Of a stretch of 20,733 nucleotides of DNA, positions 1-8,597 are shown piece after piece. Where the stretch lies: contig PXAU01000051.1 of assembly GCA_003567075.1 (NCBI GenBank), forward strand, positions 1 to 20,733. The letters are read 5' to 3'. This stretch comes from Trueperaceae bacterium. GTDB taxonomy: Bacteria > Deinococcota > Deinococci > Deinococcales > Trueperaceae. Numbering within the stretch: position 1 is the first letter of the stretch; every line of letters begins with the position of its first letter. The notes beneath the pieces were generated by a model, which was not told the origin of the DNA, ran no database searches, and saw only the letters and a program-made list of their open reading frames with translations. Made by a program: the position numbers and the translations under genes.

Positions 1-1649
<1,649 letters not shown>

Positions 1650-1718
1650 GGTCTCCTCCGCGGCGTGACGTTGGGTCCTAGGGTCGGCGGCTCCCGCCGA
1701 CCACGCTCCCCACCAGTC

Positions 1719-1727
1719 TGCTACGCT
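1719..1727 (+). promoter_or_regulatory. Extended -10 element (TGC-TACGCT) for the winged-helix gene
   Basis: TGCTACGCT ends 10 nt before the ATG at 1738 and no Shine-Dalgarno lies between. This geometry fits leaderless or near-leaderless transcription, common in Deinococcota. No convincing -35 is visible. The same TANNNT pattern precedes four other genes here. Confidence 0.5.
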
Positions 1728-1737
1728 CGAACGTGAC

Positions 1738-2433
1738 ATGGAAGGGACGGATTCACGTAGCCGGCCCGACGCCTCGAGCGGCCACTCGCGCGCGACGCTC
1801 ACGGTGGTGCGGGACCCCGCCGCCGCGCGTTGGTTGCTGCGGCCCTCCAGCCTGCGCCAACTCGAGCCCTTCCTGGGCGCTACTCGCAGCGTGAGCGAGG
1901 CCGCGACGCTCCGCGGCGAACGGCCCAACACGGTGCTCAAGCGCGTCCAACGCTTGCAGCAGCTCGGTCTGCTTCAGTGCGTCGAGAGGCTGCCCCGCGC
2001 CGGCCGCTCGCTGCGCCGCTATCGCGCCAGTGCGGACGTCTTCTTCGTGCCCTTCGAAGCGAGCGGCGCCGACAGCCTCGAGAGTGCCTTGGCCGAGCGC
2101 GACGCGTACTGGGAGCGGCTCCTGCGCCGGAACGTGGTGCGCGCCCGGATGGAGGCCATGGGCACGTGGGGCACGCGCATCTACCGCGACGCCCGGGGCC
2201 GCTTGCAGGTGCAGACGGCGGTCTCCCCCGACGCCAACGCCACCATGCTCGATGCCAGCATGCCCGCCGCGCTCTCAGCCTGGCGCGACCAGGTCATGCT
2301 GGACCACACCGACGCGAAGGCTTTCCAGCGCGAGCTGTTCGACCTGCTGCTCAAGTACCAGCGCGCCCGCGGCGCGCAACGCTACGTCGTCCACGTCGGC
2401 CTGGCCGCGGTGCTGAGTGACCCACGGCCGTGA
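1738..2433 (+). CDS. Winged helix-turn-helix transcriptional regulator
   Basis: Predicted 231-residue cytoplasmic DNA-binding protein. Residues about 38-98 look like a wHTH: a first helix around LEPFLGATRSVSEAA, a recognition helix in NTVLKRVQRLQQLGLL, and a basic wing (ERLPRAGRSLRRYRAS) leading to a short strand. This resembles ArsR/MarR-like folds. The C-terminal 130 residues are mostly helical with no enzyme motif and could be a dimerisation or ligand domain. The ATG follows a TACGCT -10-like hexamer by 10 nt, supporting this start. It is divergent from aconitase, and a small lipoprotein gene follows 23 bp downstream with its own promoter-like element. Regulation of aconitase is conceivable but not shown. 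Exact family not recognised. Confidence 0.8.
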   Translation: MEGTDSRSRPDASSGHSRATLTVVRDPAAARWLLRPSSLRQLEPFLGATRSVSEAATLRGERPNTVLKRVQRLQQLGLLQCVERLPRAGRSLRRYRASADVFFVPFEASGADSLESALAERDAYWERLLRRNVVRARMEAMGTWGTRIYRDARGRLQVQTAVSPDANATMLDASMPAALSAWRDQVMLDHTDAKAFQRELFDLLLKYQRARGAQRYVVHVGLAAVLSDPRP

Positions 2434-2441
2434 CGCCGGCT

Positions 2442-2450
2442 TGCTAGGCT
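2442..2450 (+). promoter_or_regulatory. Extended -10 element (TGC-TAGGCT) for the lipoprotein gene
   Basis: TGCTAGGCT ends 6 nt before the ATG at 2457, without a Shine-Dalgarno. It fits a leaderless transcript starting at or next to the start codon. No clear -35 is seen. Confidence 0.5.
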
Positions 2451-2456
2451 GAGCCC

Positions 2457-2849
2457 ATGCCAACCGTGCCTTCGCACGTTCGCGCCGCCGTCGTGCTGGT
2501 GGCGCTCATCTCCCTCGTCCTGGCGGCCTGCGCGCCGAGGGCGCAGACGTTCGACGCCCCCAGCGGATCTGCGCCCGAGCCCGCGCCCAGCGCGGCGGCC
2601 TTCGACACGCCCGCTGCGCGCGAGGCCGAGCGCGCGGCCTACGAGGCCTACCACCTCATGGAGCTCGGGCGACTGCGCCTCGGCGTCTACACCACCAACG
2701 TCCTGGTCGACCTCGACCTGCCGCGCGGTGCGCGCATCACCGTCGAGGCCTTCGACGACGACGACTACCGGCTGCGGCTCACCTCCGACGCCGCGCTCGA
2801 GATTGCCTGGCTCGTCACACCGCGCGGCGTCCGTGGCGTGGCACACTGA
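2457..2849 (+). CDS. Small putative lipoprotein, function unknown
   Basis: Encodes 130 residues. The N-terminus has a hydrophobic stretch (residues about 9-23) ending in LAAC, a type II lipobox, so C25 should be lipidated and the protein anchored on the outer face of a membrane. After a Pro/Ala/Ser-rich linker (about 27-48) comes a small mixed domain with predicted beta strands (RLRLGVYTTNVLVDLDLP and RITVEAFDDDDYRLRLTS). I do not recognise a named family. The ATG lies 6 nt after a TAGGCT hexamer. It ends about 80 bp before the large secreted-protein gene on the same strand, so both products probably act at the envelope. Confidence 0.72.
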   Translation: MPTVPSHVRAAVVLVALISLVLAACAPRAQTFDAPSGSAPEPAPSAAAFDTPAAREAERAAYEAYHLMELGRLRLGVYTTNVLVDLDLPRGARITVEAFDDDDYRLRLTSDAALEIAWLVTPRGVRGVAH

Positions 2850-2928
2850 ACACTGAACGACGGCCGACGTACACGCGCTCGTTGAGGCGTCCCACTGCTC
2901 GGGGCGCGGCTCATCGAAGGGAGATCGC

Positions 2929-5361
2929 ATGGCACGGACCCGTGAACCATCCGCACGTTCCCTCCTACGCCTGGGCCTCGGTGCCTGGCTCCTGGCAGCG
3001 ACCCTGCTGCTCGGCGCGGCGCAGGCGCAGGCCGTCCCGCTCGAGGGCCTCCTGCCCGACACCACCGTGGCCGCCTTCCACCTCGGTCCCACCAGCGGCG
3101 ACCTGGCCGTGCTCGAGGAGGCCTTCGCCGAGGTCGGCGGGGACGCCGCCCGCGAGACGTTCGAGCGCATGCTGCGCGTGTTCGGCGCCGACATGGCCGA
3201 TCTCGCCAACGGAGACACGGACATCGTGGCCGGGATCCTCGAGGAGCTGCTGTTCATCTGTCCCCCGCTGGAGACGGTATGGGACGATGACGCGGCCGCG
3301 GGCCTGTTCGGTCCTGGGGTGCTGGCGGTGAGCCTGTCGCCCTTCAACCCGTTCCCGGCCGTCATCGCCGCCATGCGCCCGGCCGATCCGGTCTACGCCG
3401 CGACGCTGCAGGACGTGCTCATCGGCTGCGTGGCGGAGGGGCCGCCACTGCAACAGGACGACGTCGAGCTGCACGTCCTGTTCGACGGCACCGAGCTGCC
3501 CTTGGTGGTGGCGCGCTTCGACGACACCTTCGCGGTTGCCACCGACCCCGACCTGCTACGCGGCGCCGTGCGGCTGGCCCGCGGCGGCGACGAGCCGTCG
3601 CATCTCGACACCGCCATCGGGAGCGCCGCCAACGCGATCATGGACGGCGGTCTGGGCGTCACGCTCGACCTCGGCGCGCTGGCCGCGGGGCTCCGCGCCC
3701 TGACCGGCGCGTTCCCGATGGGTCCGGAGGAGGAAGTCCTGCTCGAGGGGGTGCTCGAAACGCTGGCCAGCGTGGGCGGCCTGGCAGGACGCATCACGCT
3801 CGAGCCCGACGGCTTGCGGCTCGACGGGCTGGCGCTCCCCGATCCCACCGCCGGCGACCCGCAGCTCGCGGCGCTGATCGCCTGCGACGAGTGCGGCGTT
3901 GGACCGAGCCGCCTCCTGCCCGCCGGCGCCGTCGGCGTGAGCGGGCAGTACGTTGACCTGCACGGCATCGTGGGCTGGCTCGACACGTGGTTGATGCGGC
4001 TCGAGCCGCTCATGGGCGAGTCGCTCGACGTCCGCATGCTGGTGGGCATGCTGACCGGCCTCGACCTCGACGCCCACCTGCTCGACTGGATCGGGCACCG
4101 CTGGCACAGCGCCAACCTCGACGTGCGCGGCACCGACCTGGCCGGCTGGCTCGTCGGTCCCGGCAGCGTCACCACCGTGGCGGTGAGCGACGAGCCGGCG
4201 GCGCGCGCGGCGATCACCGCCTGGCGCGACGCGTTCGGCTCGCTGGACTTCCTGCTCGAAGAGCTCTTGTACGAGTTCGGCGCGATGACCGGCCCGTTCG
4301 GCCCCGGCCCCAGGTCGCCCCTGCCCGAGGGCGGCCTGCTGGCAGCGCGCGACGTCTCCTACCGCGACGTCGACTACGAACGCTGGCGCATCGGACCGTT
4401 CACCGACGTGGGCCTGGCCGTCTTCGGTGACCACCTCGTCGTCACGGTGCCCGCCCGAGCCATGGAGGCTGCCATCGACGTGCACCTCGGTGCACCCGAC
4501 GTGCACGCCGACCAGGTCCTGGGTGGCGCGCTGGCGGCCGTGCCGGTAGAAGCGCCGACCTACGCCGTGTTCGACGTGACCCGGCAGCTGCGCGCGGTGG
4601 CACGGGTCAGCGACGTGCTGGCTGCCCCGGTCGCGACCGCCCTCAGCCTGGCGATGGAAGAAGCGCTGGCCGATCCCTGGGGCATGGGCGCCGACCCGTG
4701 GGGCGATCCCTGGGCCGACGACCCGTCGGGCACGGCCGGACCGTCCGGCCTGTGGCGCTCGGCCGGGCGCTACGGCAGTACCCTGCTCGACGAGGTGCCC
4801 TCGCAGCCACTCTCCGTACCGGGCAGCTACACGGGCGTGATCGCGATCGAGGACGTGCTCCCGAACGGCGACCTGGGACTGGTGTTCACGCTCGAGGGAT
4901 TGGCCGAAGGCATGGACGTGTCGATCGAGATGCTCGACCCGACACGCTCGTGGAACATGGACACCTACCTCTACCTCTACGACGTGGGCGCTGGAGCGAT
5001 CATCGCTGACAACGACGACGCCCCCGACACGAACCGCTCCGAGCTGGTGTTCTCGGTCGAGTCTGGGGTCCGCTACGCCGTCATCGCGAGCAGCTGGGGC
5101 GGCTCCGACGTTGGCGCCATCGAGCTCAACGCCGAGATCATGGGTGTGGCCGACACCGCGCCGGATACGCCGGCCGAGGACCCACTCGACGAGGTGCCTG
5201 CCGAGGCGCTGGACGTGCCCCCCTTCGCCGAGCTCGTGGCGATGCTCGACGTCGTCACCGATACGCTGGATGCGATCGCCGAACGCACCGGCCTGGCCAC
5301 CTCGATCACGGTGGTGGAGGACGGCGTGCGGCGCACCACGGTGACGCTGCCGCTGCGGTGA
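2929..5361 (+). CDS. Secreted 810-residue protein (DUF3352-like body, C-terminal PPC-like domain)
   Basis: A Sec signal peptide is clear: basic start, hydrophobic core LGAWLLAATLLLG, and cleavage likely after AQAQA near residue 35. Residues about 36-580 form a long extracellular region with repeated strand patterns such as DTFAVATDPDLLRGAVRLA and DHLVVTVPARAMEAAIDV, reminiscent of DUF3352-type proteins; that assignment is from memory and moderate. A low-complexity DPWG-rich segment (about 582-600) follows. Residues about 624-740 resemble a bacterial pre-peptidase C-terminal (PPC) domain, with the core MDTYLYLYDVGAGAIIADND and RYAVIASSWGG. A 14-bp exact repeat flanks that domain. GGGAG before the ATG supports the start. 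No protease or hydrolase triad is seen, so I assign no enzymatic role. Confidence 0.82.
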   Translation: MARTREPSARSLLRLGLGAWLLAATLLLGAAQAQAVPLEGLLPDTTVAAFHLGPTSGDLAVLEEAFAEVGGDAARETFERMLRVFGADMADLANGDTDIVAGILEELLFICPPLETVWDDDAAAGLFGPGVLAVSLSPFNPFPAVIAAMRPADPVYAATLQDVLIGCVAEGPPLQQDDVELHVLFDGTELPLVVARFDDTFAVATDPDLLRGAVRLARGGDEPSHLDTAIGSAANAIMDGGLGVTLDLGALAAGLRALTGAFPMGPEEEVLLEGVLETLASVGGLAGRITLEPDGLRLDGLALPDPTAGDPQLAALIACDECGVGPSRLLPAGAVGVSGQYVDLHGIVGWLDTWLMRLEPLMGESLDVRMLVGMLTGLDLDAHLLDWIGHRWHSANLDVRGTDLAGWLVGPGSVTTVAVSDEPAARAAITAWRDAFGSLDFLLEELLYEFGAMTGPFGPGPRSPLPEGGLLAARDVSYRDVDYERWRIGPFTDVGLAVFGDHLVVTVPARAMEAAIDVHLGAPDVHADQVLGGALAAVPVEAPTYAVFDVTRQLRAVARVSDVLAAPVATALSLAMEEALADPWGMGADPWGDPWADDPSGTAGPSGLWRSAGRYGSTLLDEVPSQPLSVPGSYTGVIAIEDVLPNGDLGLVFTLEGLAEGMDVSIEMLDPTRSWNMDTYLYLYDVGAGAIIADNDDAPDTNRSELVFSVESGVRYAVIASSWGGSDVGAIELNAEIMGVADTAPDTPAEDPLDEVPAEALDVPPFAELVAMLDVVTDTLDAIAERTGLATSITVVEDGVRRTTVTLPLR

Positions 5362-5367
5362 GGCCGA

Positions 5368-5417
5368 GAGACGCGGCGCACGAGCGAGACGCGGCGCACG
5401 AGCGAGACGCGGCGCAC
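5368..5417. repeat. 18-bp tandem repeat, about 2.8 copies
   Basis: The unit GAGACGCGGCGCACGAGC occurs exactly at 5368-5385 and 5386-5403, then as a 14-bp partial copy. It begins just after the stop codon of the secreted-protein gene. It is a direct head-to-tail repeat with no spacers, so not CRISPR. Confidence 0.9.
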
Positions 5418-5487
5418 CTCGTCTGCGCGCATCGATGACGCACGCCGACGGCTGACGCCGCGGCGCGACACCCGCTCGAGCACATGC

Positions 5488-5519
5488 GCACCCCCCGGGC
5501 CGAAGAACCCGGGGGGTGC
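5488..5519. terminator. Bidirectional terminator-like hairpin between convergent genes
   Basis: GCACCCCCCGGG (5488-5499) pairs perfectly with CCCGGGGGGTGC (5508-5519) around an 8-nt loop. The 12-bp stem lies between the convergent secreted-protein and thioredoxin genes and can form in either transcript. No T-tract follows on either strand, so intrinsic termination is likely but not certain. Confidence 0.72.
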
Positions 5520-5582
5520 CTGCGTTCGTGCGTGCCTGCGTTCGTGCGTGCCTAGGTTCGTGCGCGCCTAGGTTCGTGCGCG
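5519..5582. repeat. 16-bp tandem repeat, four copies in two subtypes
   Basis: Four abutting 16-bp units: CCTGCGTTCGTGCGTG twice (5519-5550), then CCTAGGTTCGTGCGCG twice (5551-5582). The paired variants suggest successive duplication. The tract starts at the 3' base of the hairpin stem and ends 37 bp before the thioredoxin stop codon. Together with the 18-bp repeat it makes up much of the 258-bp non-coding gap at 5362-5619. Confidence 0.9.
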
Positions 5583-5619
5583 CCTGCCCTCGCTGGAGCG
5601 CGCCCGACCGACCGACGGG

Positions 5620-5955
5620 TCAGTTGGCCGCGGCCGTGACGTGCTTGTCGAGCTTCTGCTGGTACGCGCCCTTGGGCACGGCGCCGACGATGGTCTCGAC
5701 CGGCTGGCCGTCCTTGAACAGGATGACCGTGGGGATGCTCATCACTCGGTACGCCATCGCGGCGCTCTGGTTGTCGTCGACGTTCAGCTTGCCGACCTTG
5801 ACCTTGCCCGAGTAGTCCTTGGCGAGTTCCTCGATGATCGGTCCGACCATGCGGCAGGGTCCGCACCACGGCGCCCAGAAATCGACCAGGACGAGCCCGT
5901 CCTTGATCTGGTCGCGGAAGTCGCCGTCGTTGAACGTGATGGGTTGTTCGGCCAT
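5620..5955 (-). CDS. trxA: Thioredoxin
   Basis: A 111-residue single-domain cytoplasmic thioredoxin, the normal family length, which reduces protein disulfides using thioredoxin reductase. The active site WCGPC is seen at residues 30-34 in VDFWAPWCGPCRMVGP, with the cis-proline motif MSIPTVILFKDG downstream and the conserved KLNVDDN strand between. The ATG at 5955 is preceded by GGAGG four bases upstream; a longer upstream reading adds a non-thioredoxin-like extension, so I reject it. The gene lies downstream of the menaquinone pair on the same strand. A promoter-like TACCAT and a leader hairpin sit in the 106-bp gap, so it is probably transcribed independently at least in part. Confidence 0.95.
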   Translation of the reverse strand: MAEQPITFNDGDFRDQIKDGLVLVDFWAPWCGPCRMVGPIIEELAKDYSGKVKVGKLNVDDNQSAAMAYRVMSIPTVILFKDGQPVETIVGAVPKGAYQQKLDKHVTAAAN

Positions 5956-5997
5956 GATGCCTCCTGGCTTCCGGACGTCCGCTGGCGCGACGCCCGG

Positions 5998-6017
5998 GCC
6001 CGCCGCGCTCGGCGGGC
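5998..6017 (-). promoter_or_regulatory. Perfect hairpin upstream of trxA (leader stem-loop or terminator)
   Basis: GCCCGCCG (5998-6005) and CGGCGGGC (6010-6017) form a perfect 8-bp stem with a 4-nt loop. It lies after the stop of the upstream amidohydrolase and before trxA. It may terminate the menaquinone transcript or, if the TACCAT at 6028-6033 is the trxA -10, form a stem at the very 5' end of that mRNA. A 10-bp palindrome CGGACGTCCG follows at 5972-5981. Confidence 0.55.
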
Positions 6018-6027
6018 ATACCCCCCG

Positions 6028-6033
6028 ATGGTA
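6028..6033 (-). promoter_or_regulatory. Candidate -10 element (TACCAT) for trxA
   Basis: Read on the minus strand, TGTACCAT gives a -10-like hexamer about 70 nt upstream of the thioredoxin ATG. A second candidate, TACACT, overlaps the end of the upstream gene at 6065-6070. Neither has a convincing -35. Confidence 0.35.
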
Positions 6034-6061
6034 CACGCTCGCGTGCCGGGGCGGCCGTCGC

Positions 6062-7201
6062 TTAGTGTACAGGCTCGCTCCAGCCGAGCAGCAGGCCGAA
6101 GGGATCCCCGCGCCTGACCGTCGGCGGCCGCAAGCCGAGCGCACGCGCGCCGCCCTTCACCGCCGACCACACCAGCTGCGCGGGGCTGGCAGCGGCGCCG
6201 TGAAGCGCCCGGGCCGCCTCCCACTCGCGCACCACCGACACGTCGGGGCTCGACCCGAGCGAGTCGGTCCCGAGCGCCACGCTCACGCCGTGGCGGGCGT
6301 ACAGGGCCCATGGGAAGACCTGGCTCCCAAGCGCGCCGTTGGAGCGCGGGCAGTGCACCACCACGCAACCGGCGCGAGCGACCAGGCGCACGTCGTCCTC
6401 GTCCACCTCGACCATGTGCACCAGGCTCGGCTGCGCCGCCAGCACGCCCAGATCGGCGAGGTAGCGCACCGGGCTCGCGCCCGACGGGCGCCAGTCCGGC
6501 AACCAGGCCCCCAGCGCACGCCGCAGCGGTCCCGAACCAGAGCGGTGCAGCTCGGTCTCGCCGGCCGACTCGGCCACGTGCAGCTGCAACGGCAGGCGCC
6601 CTTCGCGCGCCAGCCCCGCCAGCCCACGCAGCAACGGGGCGCTGACGGTGTGGGGCGCGTGCGGCGCGAGCCCCACCCGCATGCCACCGGGTCGCTGCCA
6701 GGCCAGGAAGCGCTGCAGTCGCTCCCGGGTCTCACCCAGCAGGCGCTCGGCCTCAACCGGGTCAGGTCCGATGACCTCCCAGAAGGCGACACCCTCGAGA
6801 TCCGGCTCGGCCAGCAGCCGCGCCATCACGGCCTCGTCGGTGACCACGTCGCCAACGGCCCGGACGCCGCTGGCTCGGACCAACGCGAGCCCCCGCTCGG
6901 CCGCCGCCAGGCCGCGCCGTCCGGCGCGGCCGTGCGCGATCACTGCGCGGACGAAGTCCTCGTACCTCCCGGGCGTGAAGGGCATGTCGCTCAGATCGAG
7001 GTGCGTGTGGGCGTTCACCGGCGGCGGCGCCAACACCCTGCGCCGAGGTTGCAGCTCGGCCTCGGGGAAACGCTCGCGTAGGCGCGCCAGCGCATCCAAG
7101 GCGATCACGGTGCGGCCGCCGTCCGGACGCCGCTGCACCGCCACGGCGGCGTCGCTCTGAGCGGCGCCGATGCCGCCGTACGCCACGTTCGCCGGCCACA
7201 C
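6062..7201 (-). CDS. Amidohydrolase, probable aminodeoxyfutalosine deaminase (menaquinone pathway)
   Basis: A metal-dependent amidohydrolase-superfamily protein of about 379 residues. Metal and catalytic motifs appear in order: VNAHTHLDLS (HxH), LQLHVAES, LVHMVEVDEDD, and ALGTDSLGSSPDVS with the general-base aspartate. The gene directly follows mqnC on the same strand. In the futalosine pathway, amidohydrolases deaminate aminodeoxyfutalosine before hypoxanthine release, so this is the likely substrate; the sequence alone does not prove it. The start is uncertain. I chose GTG at 7201 because VWPANVAYGG aligns with the usual N-terminal strand of the family; GTG at 7270, 8 nt after the mqnC stop, gives 402 residues. 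Neither has a good Shine-Dalgarno, consistent with translational coupling. Confidence 0.82.
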   Translation of the reverse strand: MWPANVAYGGIGAAQSDAAVAVQRRPDGGRTVIALDALARLRERFPEAELQPRRRVLAPPPVNAHTHLDLSDMPFTPGRYEDFVRAVIAHGRAGRRGLAAAERGLALVRASGVRAVGDVVTDEAVMARLLAEPDLEGVAFWEVIGPDPVEAERLLGETRERLQRFLAWQRPGGMRVGLAPHAPHTVSAPLLRGLAGLAREGRLPLQLHVAESAGETELHRSGSGPLRRALGAWLPDWRPSGASPVRYLADLGVLAAQPSLVHMVEVDEDDVRLVARAGCVVVHCPRSNGALGSQVFPWALYARHGVSVALGTDSLGSSPDVSVVREWEAARALHGAAASPAQLVWSAVKGGARALGLRPPTVRRGDPFGLLLGWSEPVH

Positions 7202-7278
7202 CTCGCGACCGAGGCCGCCCGCAGGGACACGGCCGTCCCCAGCAGCAGTCGGCACGCCATCGTGCGCCACGACAGCGC

Positions 7279-8484
7279 TCAGGCGGCGGGGGCGCCGGCG
7301 GCGGGGGGATCGGAGGAGGCGCCGTCGGCCGCCGCCTCGGCGTCGGCCTGCTGCGCACCCGCAGCTGAGGGCGCCTCGGGCGCCAGCATGGCTTCGACGT
7401 CGGGCACGCGCACGATCTGGTAGAGACTGTCGCGCTGCCGCGGCGCGAAGCCGGCGTCGACGATCTGACGCACGAGTTCGCGCTCGGGCGTGGCCCTGTT
7501 GCGCGCCCCGGCTTGGGACACCACGTTCTCCTCCAGCATGGTGCTGCCAAAGTCGTTGCAGCCAGCGAACAGGGCCGTCTGCGCCCCCTTGTAGCCCATG
7601 GTCGGCCACGACGCCTGGTGGTTGACGACGTTGTCGAGGATCAGACGCGCCGCGGCGACGTTCTGCAGGTACTCGAAGGCGCCAGCGCCGGGCGCCCGCC
7701 CCTCGATCCGCACGCCCTTTGTCTGCAGGGTCCAGCTGATGAAGGCGGAGAAGCCGTTGCCGTGCTCGGCCAGGGCCCGGTCCTGCTGCTCGCGCACGCG
7801 TAGGAGGCTCTGCACCCGCTGCGCGGGCGTCTCGCCGAAGCCGATCACCATCGTCGCGGTCGTGTAGAGGCCCAAGGCCTGCGCCTCAGCCATGATGCGG
7901 ATCCAGTCGTCGGCGCTTATCCTCGCCGGCGACACGTGGCGCGCGTGGCGCACGTCGTCGACCAGCATCTCGCCACCGCCGCCCGGGAGGCCGTCCAGCC
8001 CCGCGGCCTGCAACGCACGCAGCACCTCGTCCGTGCGCATGCCGGTGAGCTTCGCCATCCCCTTGATCTCCTCCGGGCTGAAGGCTTCGACCCGGATGCT
8101 CGGGTGCTGGTCGTGAAGGTGCTGCAGCAGCTCGAGGTACCAGCTGAAGTGCAGATACGGGTTCACGCCTCCCTGCATCAGGATGCGCGTGCCGCCCACG
8201 GCCTCGAGCTCACGTACCTTCGCCGAGATCGCCTCGAAGCTGAGCGTGTACGAGTCGTCCTGACGCCGGGTGCGGTAGAAGCCGCAGAAGGCGCAGCCGA
8301 CGTTGCAGACGTTGGAGTAGTTGATGTTGCGATCGATCAGGTAGGTGACCACGTTCGGGTCGGTGAGCGCCTCGCGGGCCTCGTGCGCGGCGCCGGCGAG
8401 ATCGAACAAGGGTCGCCCGTACAGCGTCAAGGCTTCGTCGGCCGTGAGGCGGCGGACACGAGCGGCCGGGGCCAAGATGCTCAT
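7279..8484 (-). CDS. mqnC: Cyclic dehypoxanthinyl futalosine synthase (radical SAM)
   Basis: Radical SAM enzyme that cyclises dehypoxanthine futalosine in the futalosine route to menaquinone. The cluster motif CNVGCAFCGFYR (C60, C64, C67) binds the SAM 4Fe-4S cluster. MqnC-like signatures follow: GGTRILMQGG, EAFSPEEIKGM, AGLDGLPGGGGEML, TTATMVIGFGE and NDFGSTMLEENVVSQAGA. These favour MqnC over its relative MqnE. At 401 residues it is about 30 longer than usual, owing to an Ala/Pro-rich acidic tail from about residue 368. The ATG at 8484 lies 7 nt after a minus-strand TAGACT with no Shine-Dalgarno, suggesting a leaderless mRNA. It heads a two-gene unit with the amidohydrolase and is divergent from the large ATPase/TPR gene. 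Confidence 0.93.
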   Translation of the reverse strand: MSILAPAARVRRLTADEALTLYGRPLFDLAGAAHEAREALTDPNVVTYLIDRNINYSNVCNVGCAFCGFYRTRRQDDSYTLSFEAISAKVRELEAVGGTRILMQGGVNPYLHFSWYLELLQHLHDQHPSIRVEAFSPEEIKGMAKLTGMRTDEVLRALQAAGLDGLPGGGGEMLVDDVRHARHVSPARISADDWIRIMAEAQALGLYTTATMVIGFGETPAQRVQSLLRVREQQDRALAEHGNGFSAFISWTLQTKGVRIEGRAPGAGAFEYLQNVAAARLILDNVVNHQASWPTMGYKGAQTALFAGCNDFGSTMLEENVVSQAGARNRATPERELVRQIVDAGFAPRQRDSLYQIVRVPDVEAMLAPEAPSAAGAQQADAEAAADGASSDPPAAGAPAA

Positions 8485-8491
8485 GAGCGTG

Positions 8492-8500
8492 AGTCTAGCA
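8492..8500 (-). promoter_or_regulatory. Extended -10 element (TGC-TAGACT) for mqnC
   Basis: On the minus strand TGCTAGACT ends 7 nt before the mqnC ATG, with no ribosome-binding site between. Leaderless transcription is the simplest reading. Confidence 0.55.
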
Positions 8501-8584
8501 GCCTGGATCAGGCCCCGGCGTCGTCCGCTCGATCACGTCCAGGAGCCGCCAACTGAACTGTGTACTCGCTTACGATGAACGACG

Positions 8585-8590
8585 TAGAAT
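8585..8590 (+). promoter_or_regulatory. -10 element (TAGAAT) for the ATPase/TPR operon
   Basis: TAGAAT is one base from the TATAAT consensus and ends 7 nt before the ATG at 8598. An earlier in-frame ATG at 8589 overlaps this hexamer, so the promoter geometry argues for 8598 as the start. No Shine-Dalgarno is present. TGTACT at 8561-8566 is a weak -35 candidate. Confidence 0.5.
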
Positions 8591-8597
8591 GCTCGCG

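Noticed and set aside
3556..4506. 316-codon minus-strand open frame within the secreted-protein gene
   Set aside because: Antisense shadow with biased composition; the plus strand has a signal peptide and a PPC-like domain.
5368..5582. CRISPR array
   Set aside because: The repeats are 16-18 bp, head to tail, with no spacers and no cas genes.
5956..6144. 174-codon version of thioredoxin starting at 6144
   Set aside because: The extra 63 residues overlap the end of the amidohydrolase gene and are not thioredoxin-like; the ATG at 5955 has GGAGG.
7202..7609. Long N-terminal extension of the amidohydrolase frame up to an ATG at 7609
   Set aside because: It would overlap mqnC by 330 bp and its translation is Arg/Gly-rich shadow sequence unlike the family.
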